From the NCBI GenBank assembly GCA_965153455.1, contig OZ234500.1, positions 12,852,557 to 12,916,556 on the forward strand: 64,000 bases of DNA, given 5' to 3'. Of the stretch, positions 35,593-46,000 are shown one piece after another (within the stretch, counting starts at the first letter, position 1; each line of letters begins with the position of its first letter). This DNA is from Sphagnum compactum (taxonomy: Eukaryota; Bryophyta; Sphagnopsida; Sphagnales). A program made the translations under genes and the position numbers. The notes beneath the pieces are model-generated. The model worked only from the letters and a program-made list of their open reading frames with translations, was not told where the DNA came from and did not search any database.

Positions 35593-37389
35593 ATGGCTGG
35601 GACTGGTGGAGGGGGAGGGGGTTCTGGGTCTAGAGGAGGTGACAACAATGAGGAAAGGTTGAGGAAGATGGTTGCTGATCACTTGAGAGCTTCAGAGCTG
35701 TTTGCAATCGATACTAGGACACTTGAAGGGCTGGTATCCTTGACAGCCATCTTAGGTCAAGCATTACAAGCAGGGCTGACTACTGGGGAAGCACAAAGAG
35801 AGGAGGAGGCAAGGAAGGCTGCAGAAGCCAAGGCAGCAGAGAAGAAGAGAAAGAGAGATGAGAGAGCAACAACAGGAGCTCTCTCACCTAGAACGCTCGA
35901 GAAGAAAAGGAGGAAGGATGAGAGGGATGCCATCAGAAAGGAGAAGCTCGATCTGAAGAAGAAGGAGGAGGAGAGGAAGAAGCTCCCTCTGATAACATTG
36001 GCAGAGGAGGGAATTCCAACTGAGCTGGCATACACTGGGGCCAAGAGCACCATTAGGCACATTGTCTCCACCAACTTTGCACGAGGAGTTGAGTGGGGCA
36101 CTCTCTCAAAGGCAGAGCAAAGGAGAGTGATAAATCAGGTCAAGGGAGCATTTCGAAATGGAGGAGAGCTTGATTCATAGTGGATTGCAAACAAGATCTC
36201 CAATTCAATGTCTCAAGCAAGATACCATGATAGGATGAAGATTCGTGCTCACCTGAGAGACCTGAATGTGTACAGGAACTTGGAGAGGCCGCTTCAGTTC
36301 TCAGAAGACATCTGGAATGCCTTCTACCAGTCTGAGGTGCAGCTGAAAGTAGCAAGGCAGCTGAAGGAGATCACAGAGCAGCTAGCCAAGGCCAAGAAGG
36401 CACGAGAGTCTGGGAGGTCGGACCGTGACCTGAAGGCACTGGAGCTGAAACTTGCTGAATGCCAATCAGTGGTGGACGAGGTCGGTGATCCACCATTGAA
36501 GTTCCTCAAGGTAGCAGAGCGAGTGAAACTGGTTCCACCCACCACCCACAGGCTAGGGCAAGGTGGCATTCCCGGCCTCACAGTAGCATTTGTAAGTACA
36601 CTCCCTACCCTCCATTTTTTTTTTGCAAAGATTCGTTTCTGTCGAGTCACATAGGACTGTTTGGGATACCTTTTGCGATGCGAATTGCATCGCAAAGATG
36701 TGTCAAATGGCGTTTAGTTCGCAAAGTTACGATGCTATTTGTTTCGCAAACTGCTTCGCAAGATACAGTATGCGAAAGTCTGCGCTTTGCAAAAGAGTTC
36801 GTAGACTTGAACAAATCGCAAACTACTTCGCAAGTTAAAATATGCGAAGTTCTACGCTTCGCAAATATGCGTTTTTTTTTACCTGTTGTTTTATGGGGAC
36901 AGTACAAGAGGTACAAGAGGAAGATCACAGCTGCAGAAATGACAATGGGCCAGGAGCATGGCAAGGAGCATCTTTTTGAACATGTTGATGCACTATTGGT
37001 GAGTGGGTATTGGTTGGGATTGAATTTCTGTTTGTGTTGAGATTGTTTTCATTTGAATCAAGATTTTCATTGTTGACTAAGCTTTGCATGTTGAAATACA
37101 GGCATCTGAGGGTGAGAGTGAGAGCTCTCAGGGCAGCAGTGATGAGGAGGAGAGAGGCGCTAGCACTGCTCCCCCCAGTGTAGCTACCACTAGCAGTGGA
37201 CCCAATTCATTTGCTAGTCGAAATGCAGGTTCTGCAGGGGGCGTGGGTAGGGAGGAGGATGAGGACGAGGAGGAGGGGCAGGGGGACGATGAAGAGAGGG
37301 AGGAGGATGAGCAGCCTCCCCCTCCACCAGAGAACACTAGGAAGAAAGATTCAAGGAAGAAATCCAAGAGGGGAAGGAGGTCTAGATAG
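35593..37389 (+). CDS. CACTA accessory protein, possible tnpA-like (three exons, one in-frame TAG)
   Basis: Exons 35593-36591, 36903-36998 and 37102-37389 join in phase 0 with good splice sites (ttt|gtaagt, gacag|tac; ttg|gtgagt, atacag|gca), giving 460 residues. Layout: Gly/Ser-rich start (MAGTGGGGGGSGSRGG), a highly charged Lys/Glu/Arg coiled-coil-like region (about 80-150), a conserved-looking middle (ERPLQFSEDIWNAFYQS) with a second charged helix, and an acidic then basic tail (EEDEDEEEGQGDDEE...KKSKRGRRSR) like a nuclear localisation signal. One TAG (36178-36180, residue 196) splits an otherwise open exon 1. CACTA elements usually encode a second, DNA-binding protein that recognises subterminal repeats; charge and position fit that role, but no specific domain is recognised. 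The ATG at 35593 is the first in the frame. Confidence 0.75.
36592..36902 (+). promoter_or_regulatory. Intron of the accessory gene packed with TTGCGA/TCGCAA motifs
   Basis: The 311-nt intron contains about fifteen motif copies (ttttgcgatgcgaattgcat, tttcgcaaactgcttcgcaa, acttcgcaagtt, gcttcgcaaatatgcg), as dense as the element's ends. Intron density is odd if the motif serves only end recognition; it would suit autoregulation of this gene. Confidence 0.7.
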
Positions 37390-37499
37390 ACAGCTAGTGT
37401 GTTAGATACCCGAGACTTGCAAACCCTTTTACATTGTAACTTTTGAAATTTTGATATAGATTTTTTTTTTCCGGCCCAAAGTGACTCCAAATGAATATA

Positions 37500-38192
37500 A
37501 ACCCTGCGTACAAAATAAGAATACAGTGCCATGCTCTTGCGATACACAGTCAATCTCAAAACTATTTGCGAGTCATATTTCTTCGCAACGCTACAAAAGC
37601 CAAAAGACCAAATATACCATCTCACAGACATCGCTAAACTCTAACGGTTAAAATCATTCCAGAACAGGTTTGCGAAATCCTACATTTCGCAAACGTTTAG
37701 CGACATTTTGCAAATCGCAAACTCTTTGCGTTAGATATTATATCGGAAACTGATAGAGTTTTGAGTCGATTCGCTAAGTTGTAGCGTTGACGAGTTTGTT
37801 TCAAAACGTTTCCGATGTTTGTTTTATCGCAAATTCGTAGCGGCATCGTAAACATCGCAAAACGTTTGCGTTAGACGTTATATCGAAAATCGATAGATTT
37901 TTGCGTCTATTCGCTAAGTCGTTGCGATGTTGGGTTTGTTGCAAATAATTTTCGATGTATTGTGAATCACAAATCATGTATAGAAGACATTATAATCGGA
38001 AATGTTTTGCGATTGTTTTAGTTTCGGGAGTTGCGAAGAGCTTGCGATTGTACGGGTGCGAAGGTGAGGGTTTCGCAAAGGCTTAAGAGTTTGCGAGGAA
38101 TTGTTGTTCACAACTGCGGGTTTTCGGAAACTGTTTTCTTTGTTGTTTGCGATGATATTTGGATCGCAATATGCCCCTCTTTTGTTGTAGTG
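37500..38192. promoter_or_regulatory. Right subterminal TTGCGA/TCGCAA motif array of the CACTA element
   Basis: Motifs in both orientations run from about 37538 to the terminus, with a semi-regular internal repeat: 'gcgttagatattatatcggaaactgatag' near 37728 resembles 'gcgttagacgttatatcgaaaatcgatag' near 37868. The final inverted repeat ends TAGTG at 38192. Confidence 0.75.
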
Positions 38193-39248
38193 GAGGAGAG
38201 AAAGGCATCGTTGCTTCATGCATTGAAAGGAATTGTGACCCTAAAATTGTAAGCAACAATTCCACAACAGTTTGATGCCATATTTGCTTTGTGCCAAGTG
38301 GAGGTGCTAAATCCAGTTTGGTGCCTTGTTGGGATGCAATGAAATTTTTTCATGTTGTGTTGGGCATTAAGGGTCAAATTTTGGGCAAACACGGGTTACT
38401 AGCCCCATGTTTGGCAAACTTTACAAAAAACTTTAATCAATGATATGATGTTGTCGTGACATTGTAACATATTCTGATTATTGATCAATGTTTCGTTAAC
38501 ACTCAACTTTGAACACATTGTTAAAATATTATAAAAACACAAATTCATGGAAGGGCAAGTTTGTGATGAAGTGGAAAAATCTGGGAGTTTTAAAATATTA
38601 TTAGTAACTTATTGCAGATTGATATAAATGTCTGAAAATTGGGGGATAGGAAAGGGGGGAGAATCTAGTAACAAACAAGTCAGATTTTTCACCAGATTTT
38701 CAAGATTTCCAAAACAAATCTCTTTGTTGATCCTTTTAAAAACCCTAGTAAGGTAACCCAAAGAGTGGAGTATACCTGGCCATAGTGAGGGCTCCATGCG
38801 AGGCCGGAGTGAATCTTGGGCCTCAACTTTGGGAATGTCATGCTAGGAGGGTTATAGATAATGCAAAAGTGGAGTTTGCCATTTCTAGCGATGACTTAGG
38901 CTCAAGAGACTTGATGTAAGAATTGAAACATTCGTTAATGGTAACTCCTTACACCAAAATGATTTATGTTTATAAATCTTACACCTTAAAGCCTTAGGGC
39001 AATAATTCCAACAAATTAAATGGTAGCAAATTTTTCTTTAGTGTAAGGTGCCGTCCAAACAGTCTAGGAAATAATTTCCAGGTTTTTGCGTGAACAGAAA
39101 ATATGAAATTTAAGTTGGCGCTCTCATCCAACGGAAAAAACTATGTTACATTATTTTTTACATTTGTTTTGGGAGAAAGTCAAGGACGCAACAACCAAAG
39201 GAGGTTGGGTGCAATGTGAACCTGATTGTCGCTTTGATCTTCAAATTA
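38193..39248. other. Noncoding between the CACTA and pogo elements
   Basis: No gene is visible. A 62-residue minus-strand frame at 38609-38797 has no motif. Confidence 0.45.
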
Positions 39249-39250
39249 TA

Positions 39251-41153
39251 CAATGAAACTTGCCTGGATTGAACACCCTTATGTTCAGTTTCAAAGTGTT
39301 CAAAGTAAGAAGGTGTTCATTCTAAGAGTGACGGCAAAAATTGGTGTTTTATTGGGTTTTGTGAAAGAACCGATCGATTGTCACAGTCTTGGATAGTTGC
39401 ATTCGATGTTTTACGAGATCCTTGCGCATTTGTGACAATAGTGGAATGACTTCATCCAGCTGCTCAATTGCTGTAAAATCCGAAAGAATTTGAAGTGTTT
39501 TTAACGCTTCCGTGATTGTTGGCTTGGGTAGTAGAATTTCTGGTTCTTCCTCTTCAATCTCAAGTTCCACTTGTGGCGTAGACAAGATCGCTTCTTCCCA
39601 ACCATCATCCAAAGTATCAAAAGTTGGAATGTCCTCAATTACAGTTTCTTCCTCCATTTCTATTCCTGCTGCTCTAACAAGATGGAACATCTCTTTTTGA
39701 TCTTGAACTGGTCGGTCATCTTATTCTGGTTCTGTTGCATCTTCGTTTAGACCTGCCTTTCGGAAGCAGTTTTTAATGGTTGAAGCAGCGACTTGGTCCT
39801 AGCTTTGAAAAACCCAGTCAACGGCGTCACCAACATTTACCTTTTTTATAGCATCAGCTAAAGCAGTCACATCTTCATGGGATAAAAGAAATTCAAGAGG
39901 CATCTTGCGATATTTAACCTTAAAGTTTCGTATGATTCCAGAGTCCAAAGGCTGGGTCCCTACTATCGTGTTTGGTGGAAGGAAAACAAGCTTGACGTTG
40001 GAAAGCTCCATTTTTGGATGACAAGGAGCGTTGTCGAGAAGAATAAGGGCCTTCTGGTTCTCAATCTGCATTTTGGCGTTGAATTTCTGAATATATTCTA
40101 GAAATATCGTTCCTGTCATCCATGCTTTGGAGTTTGCCTTCTAGATGACTCGACGAGGCAGCTGTTTGTTGAAAGTTCGTGGCATCTGCGACTTGCCAAT
40201 CACCAGTGGCTTAAACTTCTCACCAGTTGCTGAACAAAGAAGAGCAATGGTAAGTCTCTCCTTGGCTAGCTTGCCTGCTTTGCACTTTTTTCCTTGCGGT
40301 ACCAAGCTGCGGTTTGGCACACCTTTCTAGAGAAGTCCAATTTTGTCCACGTTCCAGATATCCCTTGTGTCATAGCCTTGAATAATGTTGGGCAAGTTCT
40401 GTTTCCAATGGTTGACGACATTTTCGTCCATTCCAGCGCTTTCTCTAGACAACAAATGGAATTGTATATAGTGGCGTTTGCGAAATGCCTCCAACCAACC
40501 ATTCGATGCCCTGAAATCATTCAAACCAATGCTGGCCACCACTTGTAGAGCTTTGGTTTGCAAAATTGGGCCAGAAACGGGAATGTTTCGACAACAAGCG
40601 TTGGCGAACCATTCATAAACTCTTTCATCTATGACCTTGCCATTGTTGTTGACTCGTGTAGGTCTTTTCTGAGAAAGACTTGTGAATTCAGAAATAGAAC
40701 TTATAATCTCGCTCTTGTTCTTTTTCCAGTTGACAATCGTACCGACGAAGACAGAGTACTTTGCAGCGCAAGCTCTCACAGACATCCCACTAACCAAATC
40801 TTGCAATGCTTTTGCGTTCTTTGCTAATGTTTTTTCGGTGTACTTTCTCTTCCCACTCATGGTTCAAGTCTCTCTTCTCTTTGAGCAACACTTGATTGCG
40901 TTACAACTACTGTACGACAAAATCAGAATGAACTGTGAAATGACCGTTGTACTCATAGAGTGACTCACGCAGGTGTTCAATGTGATGAGGACTATTTCAG
41001 TGGAGCGTTCCGAAATCTGTGTTCAATGTTCAAAGTTATGGGGTTCATTCTGAGAAGGTGTATTAATATGGCCAAAATCATCGTGCGTCACGAAATGTTC
41101 AACGTAAGGAGGGGTTCATTCAGAACGAGTGTTCAATCTGACAGTTTTCACTG
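39251..41153 (-). mobile_element. pogo/Tigger-like Tc1-mariner element, 1,903 bp
   Basis: The left end CAATGAAACTTGCCTGGATT and the inverted right end CAGTGAAAACTGTCAGATTG align imperfectly and both run on into GAACAC. TA dinucleotides flank both ends (39249-39250, 41154-41155), as expected for TA-targeting elements. It contains one minus-strand transposase gene. About 280 bp of noncoding sequence lies between the right end and the start codon, with repeated 'gttcattc' and 'gttcaa' words. Confidence 0.88.
39349..40860 (-). pseudogene. pogo/Tigger transposase with four nonsense codons
   Basis: Starting at the ATG at 40860, one frame of 503 codons runs to the stop at 39349. Order: N-terminal helix-turn-helix (SVRACAAKYSVFVGTIVNWK), a CENP-B-type DNA-binding domain (VYEWFANACC...GWLEAFRKRH), then a DDE_1 catalytic domain with the three expected Asp positions in NVDKIG, LILLDNAPCHP and QPLDSGIIRNFK, and an acidic C-terminal tail. 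The frame is never shifted but is stopped by TAG at 40329-40327, 40143-40141 and 39801-39799 and TAA at 39723-39721. Several probably replace Trp or Gln. Retained Asp residues and absence of indels point to recent decay by point mutation. The protein is inactive as read. Confidence 0.9.
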
Positions 41154-41820
41154 TAGTAAGTATTCTTCTCATACCATCATAATTTGTGTTATTGGTTGTT
41201 GTGCCATGGACAGAACAAAGAAGAAATTTCCATAATAAAAGGGTGCATGAATAAACAAGTATTGGATGGGCCACTGAGAGAGTTAGTTGAGGAGAAATGT
41301 CCCTTTTGGGGGCCAGATTATTTGGGTGAGGGATGGAAGAAAAGGTTGAGGAAACTATTTCATAGTTTATTTTTGGGGTGGGGAAGGAGAGGTTAAACCT
41401 GCATTGGGTCCTTAGTATAAAAGTTCTGCCTGCTCTTTTTTTCCTTGTCTGCCCTTGGCCTGGTCAATCCTTTTCTCAAAAAAGATGGATGATGCCCAGA
41501 CACACTTTCGGTCCTGCTATGCATGAGTTTAGGCCTTGTAATAGGGCCACCTACCTAGTCTCCAGTCCCTAGCACCACTCTCTGGTTCATTGTTTCTTTC
41601 TCTTTGGTTTGCCTGACAATTCATGAATTGGGGATTTGTGGACAGGATCATCTGTGTTGTTTGTGGAGGATGAGAAACTACACAGAGAACATGCTTGCAC
41701 CAGAGTGTCTCCAGGATGACAAAATCTAGCTAACTCCAGCCCAGAAGGTTCCAAAAGAAGATCCAAATGGCAGACATGAACTGAGAAAAACCTAGATGGA
41801 ATTCCTGGATCCAGTGTTTT
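41154..41820. other. No gene seen
   Basis: Open frames at 41184-41572 and minus 41587-41886 have no recognisable features. Confidence 0.45.
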
Positions 41821-42080
41821 CTTTTTGGTCAATTTGGTGATGTAGCTAGCCAAAATGCCAAAGATCCACCAGGAAGATTTAGCCAAATTTGGCTACAAGC
41901 TAAATATAAAACATCCTGTTACATTTCTGGCTACAGACTAATACCATGTATAGAAATTTTTGGCTATTATTTTTAAAACGTCATCACATTACGTCTATTG
42001 AAAATCTCAAAAAACACTTGATTTCTGTACTTATAATTTTTAAATGAAATTTCTGGCTATATATAGCCAGGAAAAAAAAG
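41821..42080. repeat. Dispersed 'GGCTA' repeat, longest copy
   Basis: It reads ttttggtcaatttggtgatg, then gaagatttagccaaatttgg, and ends ttctggctatatatagccag. The copy at 61424-61595 has the same start and end but lacks about 90 bp of the middle. The palindromic ctggctatatatagccag at the end suggests a foldback or MITE-like unit. Confidence 0.65.
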
Positions 42081-42616
42081 GTTGCTTGGATCTTTGCTAG
42101 GTGGCAATTGACTATGGGAATGTGCAAAGGACTCATGATTGCCTGAATTTTGATGTGGGCCCAGTTCATTCTTTACTAAATATACAATGGAGTGCATTAA
42201 CATTCAGTTACGAGGCAGTTGAAGTAAAGTTATTAGGACATCATTTTCTGTTCCAACTTCTGTTCAATGTATTTGAGCCATGTTGTGCTACAGCTTGTCC
42301 AAAGACATTGATCCCACACTTATAGCATATATTTGGATGGGTGACGACTGGCTACATTTGTGCCAGTTCAGGATTTGGGAGTGAACTTCTGGAGCAACTA
42401 GCCTGCAAACAAGTGGCATAGTCTCATCCACAATCCTAAAAATAATCTTAAACCATAAATAAGTTAACAACCCTTTCTGTTGGCCAGGAGGATCTATTTT
42501 ATCACTAAATTCATCTCAAAATTCGCCATGCTCTTTTTAAACATAGGATTTGCCAAAATCACCACCTGAGGCCTAGAGAGTCTACGCACCTGTTGTTGTT
42601 GTTCTTTTTTCTTCAA

Positions 42617-43248
42617 CTAGTGGGCTCCCGTGCCTGCAAGGCACGACACGGCACTGGGAAATGATATTTCATCCACATAATCATCCATTCAGAACCCCTC
42701 AGTGGATAGAATTATATAAATACATAATATTTCATCCACATCATCAATCCATCCAGAACTCCTAATTAGATGGAACTCTAAATACGTAATATTTTCACCT
42801 GCATAATCATCCATCCAGAACTCCTAATTGGACGGAATTACAAATACATGATATTTCATCCAAATAAATCACCATGCAAAACTTATCATTAGACGGAACT
42901 TACGAATACATAAATATTTCATCCACATAATCAATCCATCCAAAACTCTAAGTGGACAAAACTACAAAATCTTTAATATTTCATCCACAAATCATTCCTC
43001 CTAATTGGACGGAACTACAAATACATGATATCTCATCCTCATAACCACCCATCCAGAACTCTGAGCTCATTGGACGGAACGTGCCGGGTTTTCGTGCACA
43101 GAACTGCCGGGTTTCACGACCTCGACCAGACGGACGGACAGGCGGGTCCCGATCTGGGTTTCAGGACCTCGACGGACGGACAAGACCTCCACTGTCAGGA
43201 CCTCGACGCACGGACGCACGGACGCAACAAGTGACTTTATATATAAGA
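42617..43248 (-). mobile_element. Non-autonomous Helitron, 632 bp
   Basis: On the minus strand it starts TCTTATATATAAAGTCAC (after A) and ends with a hairpin, GTGCC-TTGCA-GGCAC, followed about 10 nt later by CTAG and then a T. That is the Helitron pattern: 5' TC, 3' hairpin plus CTRR, insertion between A and T. No Rep/helicase is encoded. The interior is a tandem array plus a GC-rich block (about 43080-43230). Confidence 0.82.
42660..43080. repeat. ~75-bp tandem repeat inside the Helitron
   Basis: About six diverged units: 'atatttcatccacataatcatccatccagaactcctaattggacggaactacaaatacat'. Internal tandem arrays of this kind are known in plant Helitrons. Confidence 0.8.
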
Positions 43249-43269
43249 TTTAGTAATGTTTCTGATCAT

Positions 43270-43395
43270 CCATACGAAAACTTAGCCAAATGTGGCTAAA
43301 AAAAAAATGAAAGCAAAAACATTTAAGCATCCTTTCATGTTTTTGGCTACCTGCTAGGACTTGGAACTTGATGTAGAATTTGGCGATTTAAGCTT
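43270..43395. repeat. Dispersed 'GGCTAC' repeat, short copy
   Basis: It contains cttagccaaatgtggcta, 'aagcatcctttcatgtttttggctacctgctagg' and 'tttggcgattt', in the same order as the copy at 6975. Confidence 0.6.
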
Positions 43396-43574
43396 GTGGT
43401 GTCTCCTTGTGTGGGGATAGAACTTCGAACAAGGGTAAGGCATCGGCACAGACACTACAAATATGTTACCAGTTCTTTATGTTTGAGTGGAGCCAGGGGA
43501 GGAGGGTAGAAGGGCATACGCTTACATTGGAGCAACTAGATAATCGCAGTGAGGTAACCATTGCAGTAAAAGCT

Positions 43575-43910
43575 AAACAAATCCCTTGGAAGCCTAGAAA
43601 CCAAAAGGAGGTACCTTTCAAACCTCTGGTTACAATCATGCTATGAAAAATGGTCCACACTAGATTTGGGTGGTTCTCTCATTTTTTAAGAACCGTTGGT
43701 TTTGCTTCTTCTCAGAACTTTAAAGAATCCCTGGGAAGCCTAAAAATCATAAGGAGGAACTCTTCAAATCGCTGGTTACAAGCATGCTATGAAAAATGGT
43801 CCAGACTAGTGTTGGGCGGTTCTCTCTCTCTCTCTTTTGGTGGAGAACCATCGACTTCAGTTCTCCTCAAAACTTTAGAGAATCACATTGGTTCTTTGAA
43901 TTTTTAAAAT
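43575..43910. repeat. ~155-bp tandem duplication
   Basis: The words tggttacaatcatgctatga and tggttacaagcatgctatga (about 43629 and 43776) both run into 'aaaatggtcca...gggtggttctctc' and 'ctcagaactttaaagaatc'. The head of the second unit (actagtgttgggcggttctc) matches the dispersed GTTGGGTGG family. Confidence 0.75.
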
Positions 43911-45020
43911 AAAAAAATCGACTTACGAGAACCAACCAAGGGTTAATATTTTCAATTTTTTAATTTTAAAGCTGTTCCTTATATTGGTTGTTCTCACAAA
44001 GGTGATGATCATTGCTTTTCATTGATAGTTCTTACCAATTGGATCACCATTTCTCCCTTTTTGTAGTTTGCAAATTTTGATTTGATTGACAACATTATCT
44101 TAAAATCATATCCAGAAAACTGCATGTGAGAACAGCCTTATAACCCCTGATTCATTCTGACAATAACCCAACACTGTTCCAAACTTCATATCTCTTGGGT
44201 GTTCATCTAAATTAGTAGCTACCCATGTAAAGAAAGCAAGCAAAGTAGGGTACAAGAGTAGTCTCTCCATAATCACAGTCAATAAGTAAAAAATGTGTTT
44301 TCCTGCAGGGAATCTCCTACTAGGATAAGCATGGCCATAGCTAAACAAAGATTGGTAGCCAAACGAGGTACACCTGAAGATAGAAAATTTCACTGCTAGT
44401 AATCAAGCAATGAACTGTCTATTACCAAAGATTTAGTAGTTGAGTATTGTGTTTGAAGATTTTGAAGGATTTGAGCAATCATGGGTAATGTCCTATTAAG
44501 AAATGGATAAATGGTGAAAAAATATTAGGATACGTTTGATCAATTTTCACATATTTGTATTTGGTAATGGGTATATTTGGTCGCTCGAGCAACAGATTGG
44601 TAATACGGTTATATGGTCATTTTGGTTGGGATGAACTTATTTGGTCATTTTTGAACACAAATTGATAATTGTAAATAGTCCTTTCGTACTTCAGGTCTGG
44701 CGTTAATGGTTAGAGGGGAGAGGACAGTACATGTATACAGTGTAAAGTGACTAGTACAAGGCATTTATTGCATTGTTATAGGGTTGGAGGGTGTTCTATG
44801 ACAGTTTTTTTCCCCAAGACCTCACACACTTTGGGAGACCTCAATTTTTGCAGTTTTATCTGATTTAGAGTTTGTAAAGGGCTAATGGTGACTAGACTAG
44901 TTCCTTATCAAAACTCTTAGAATGCCAATCTTCCTGGACAAATGTTGATGGCAGATGTATTTTAAAATACACTAAAACCATGTAGAAACGATTGGAACTA
45001 GGCTGCTGGTAAGTATTCTG
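43911..45020. other. No gene seen
   Basis: AT-rich noncoding sequence without recognisable elements. Confidence 0.5.
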
Positions 45021-45026
45021 TTCTAT

Positions 45027-45067
45027 TTATGTGTGGATGAACACTAGGGGTGTTCATCCACACATAA
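45027..45067. repeat. 18-bp perfect hairpin with 5-nt loop
   Basis: The arms TTATGTGTGGATGAACAC (45027-45044) and GTGTTCATCCACACATAA (45050-45067) pair fully around taggg. It is the tightest palindrome in the window. No U tract or gene lies beside it, so a terminator is not indicated. Confidence 0.85.
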
Positions 45068-45479
45068 TATGCAGAATTGCATACAAGACTGCTTTGGAGA
45101 GTATAACATACTTTTCAAAACCTTACAAAACTTTCTTTAAATATTTTCTTCATTGCATTGCGCACTAGGTTGGGTATTTCTCATCTTTTAATTCTTGGGT
45201 TGTCACATTGCATTTGTAACCAACCTTTGGATCCTATGGGGATCCACTTTCTTCATGGTGCTCATGGTGGGGAGAGGATGGGTTCACATGATGTTGTGCG
45301 AAATGTTTTTGCGACCATTGTGAGAGATATGAGATTTCATGTTTTGCGATAATAGACCATGTCCTTTCACCTTATGCCCTATAGTCTTCGCACCATTGAA
45401 TCACATTGTGTTATTAATTGATAATGTCTACACATTGGTAGACGTTGTCATCGTTAACCCCATTCAAATTGATTTAGTT

Positions 45480-46000
45480 TTGTAGGTTGTTTTTTCTTGT
45501 GGGGTTGCTACAACAGTCGTGGCTCAGGTGGATGATTTTTATTACAATTGATTCCCAATGGACATGTTTGTCCCTCTAGTTGTACATGTTTTCAGATGTT
45601 TACACTAGCAAGCAAATGAATTTTTTCATCGATGTGCCAACATGGCATGGCGAATGAAAGGCACTATAAGCTTTCCTCTTTTAATTTTGCACACAATTTA
45701 CAAGCAAAGAATGTTAGTAGCATTACAACATGCACAAGCAAATTTCTATTTTGAAACATGCTATTGTAATAAGTGAAGGCTCATCTAGGCTAGGCGTCCT
45801 TTTAAGAGGTCCTTTATTTGATATGCTTCTCACGACTGAAGGGGGTCTGGGAACTTGATATTTCCCTTGTGGTTCACCCTCCTAGGTGGTTCATTTGTCT
45901 TCTTGGATGTTGGTCCTTCCATTTTGTTCCTTGTTTTTCCCTTTTTTTGGGTACTTTGGTTAATTTATGGTTGGTAGGGTTTCATCATCATTCAATGAAC
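45480..46000 (+). repeat. Diverged retroelement-like repeat fragment (copy 2)
   Basis: Homologous to 11540-12120 in the same orientation: matching order of 'caagcaaatgaattttttcatc', 'gatgtgccaacatggc', 'gaaaggcactataagctttcctc' and 'ggctaggcgtcctt'. The reading frame is broken. Confidence 0.4.

Larger units (their letters stand above)
29351..38192 (-). mobile_element. Complete CACTA (En/Spm) transposon, 8,842 bp
   Basis: The left end starts CACTACTACATATTGTGCCC. The right end, read inward on the other strand, starts CACTACAACAAAAGAGGGGC, and both reach TTTGCGA or TTGCGA by base 28-29. A 3-bp target duplication, gag, flanks it (29348-29350 and 38193-38195), as expected for this superfamily. 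It carries tnp2 and a SET-domain gene on the minus strand and a divergent accessory gene on the plus strand. Subterminal regions of about 0.5-0.7 kb are packed with TTGCGA/TCGCAA motifs. Strand is given as that of tnp2. The matching ends and duplication suggest a fairly young insertion. Confidence 0.95.

Noticed and set aside
36140-37631. Minus-strand ORFs opposite the accessory gene (36324-36695, 37128-37631)
   Set aside because: They are antisense to exons with consistent splice phases and consist of low-complexity Ser runs.
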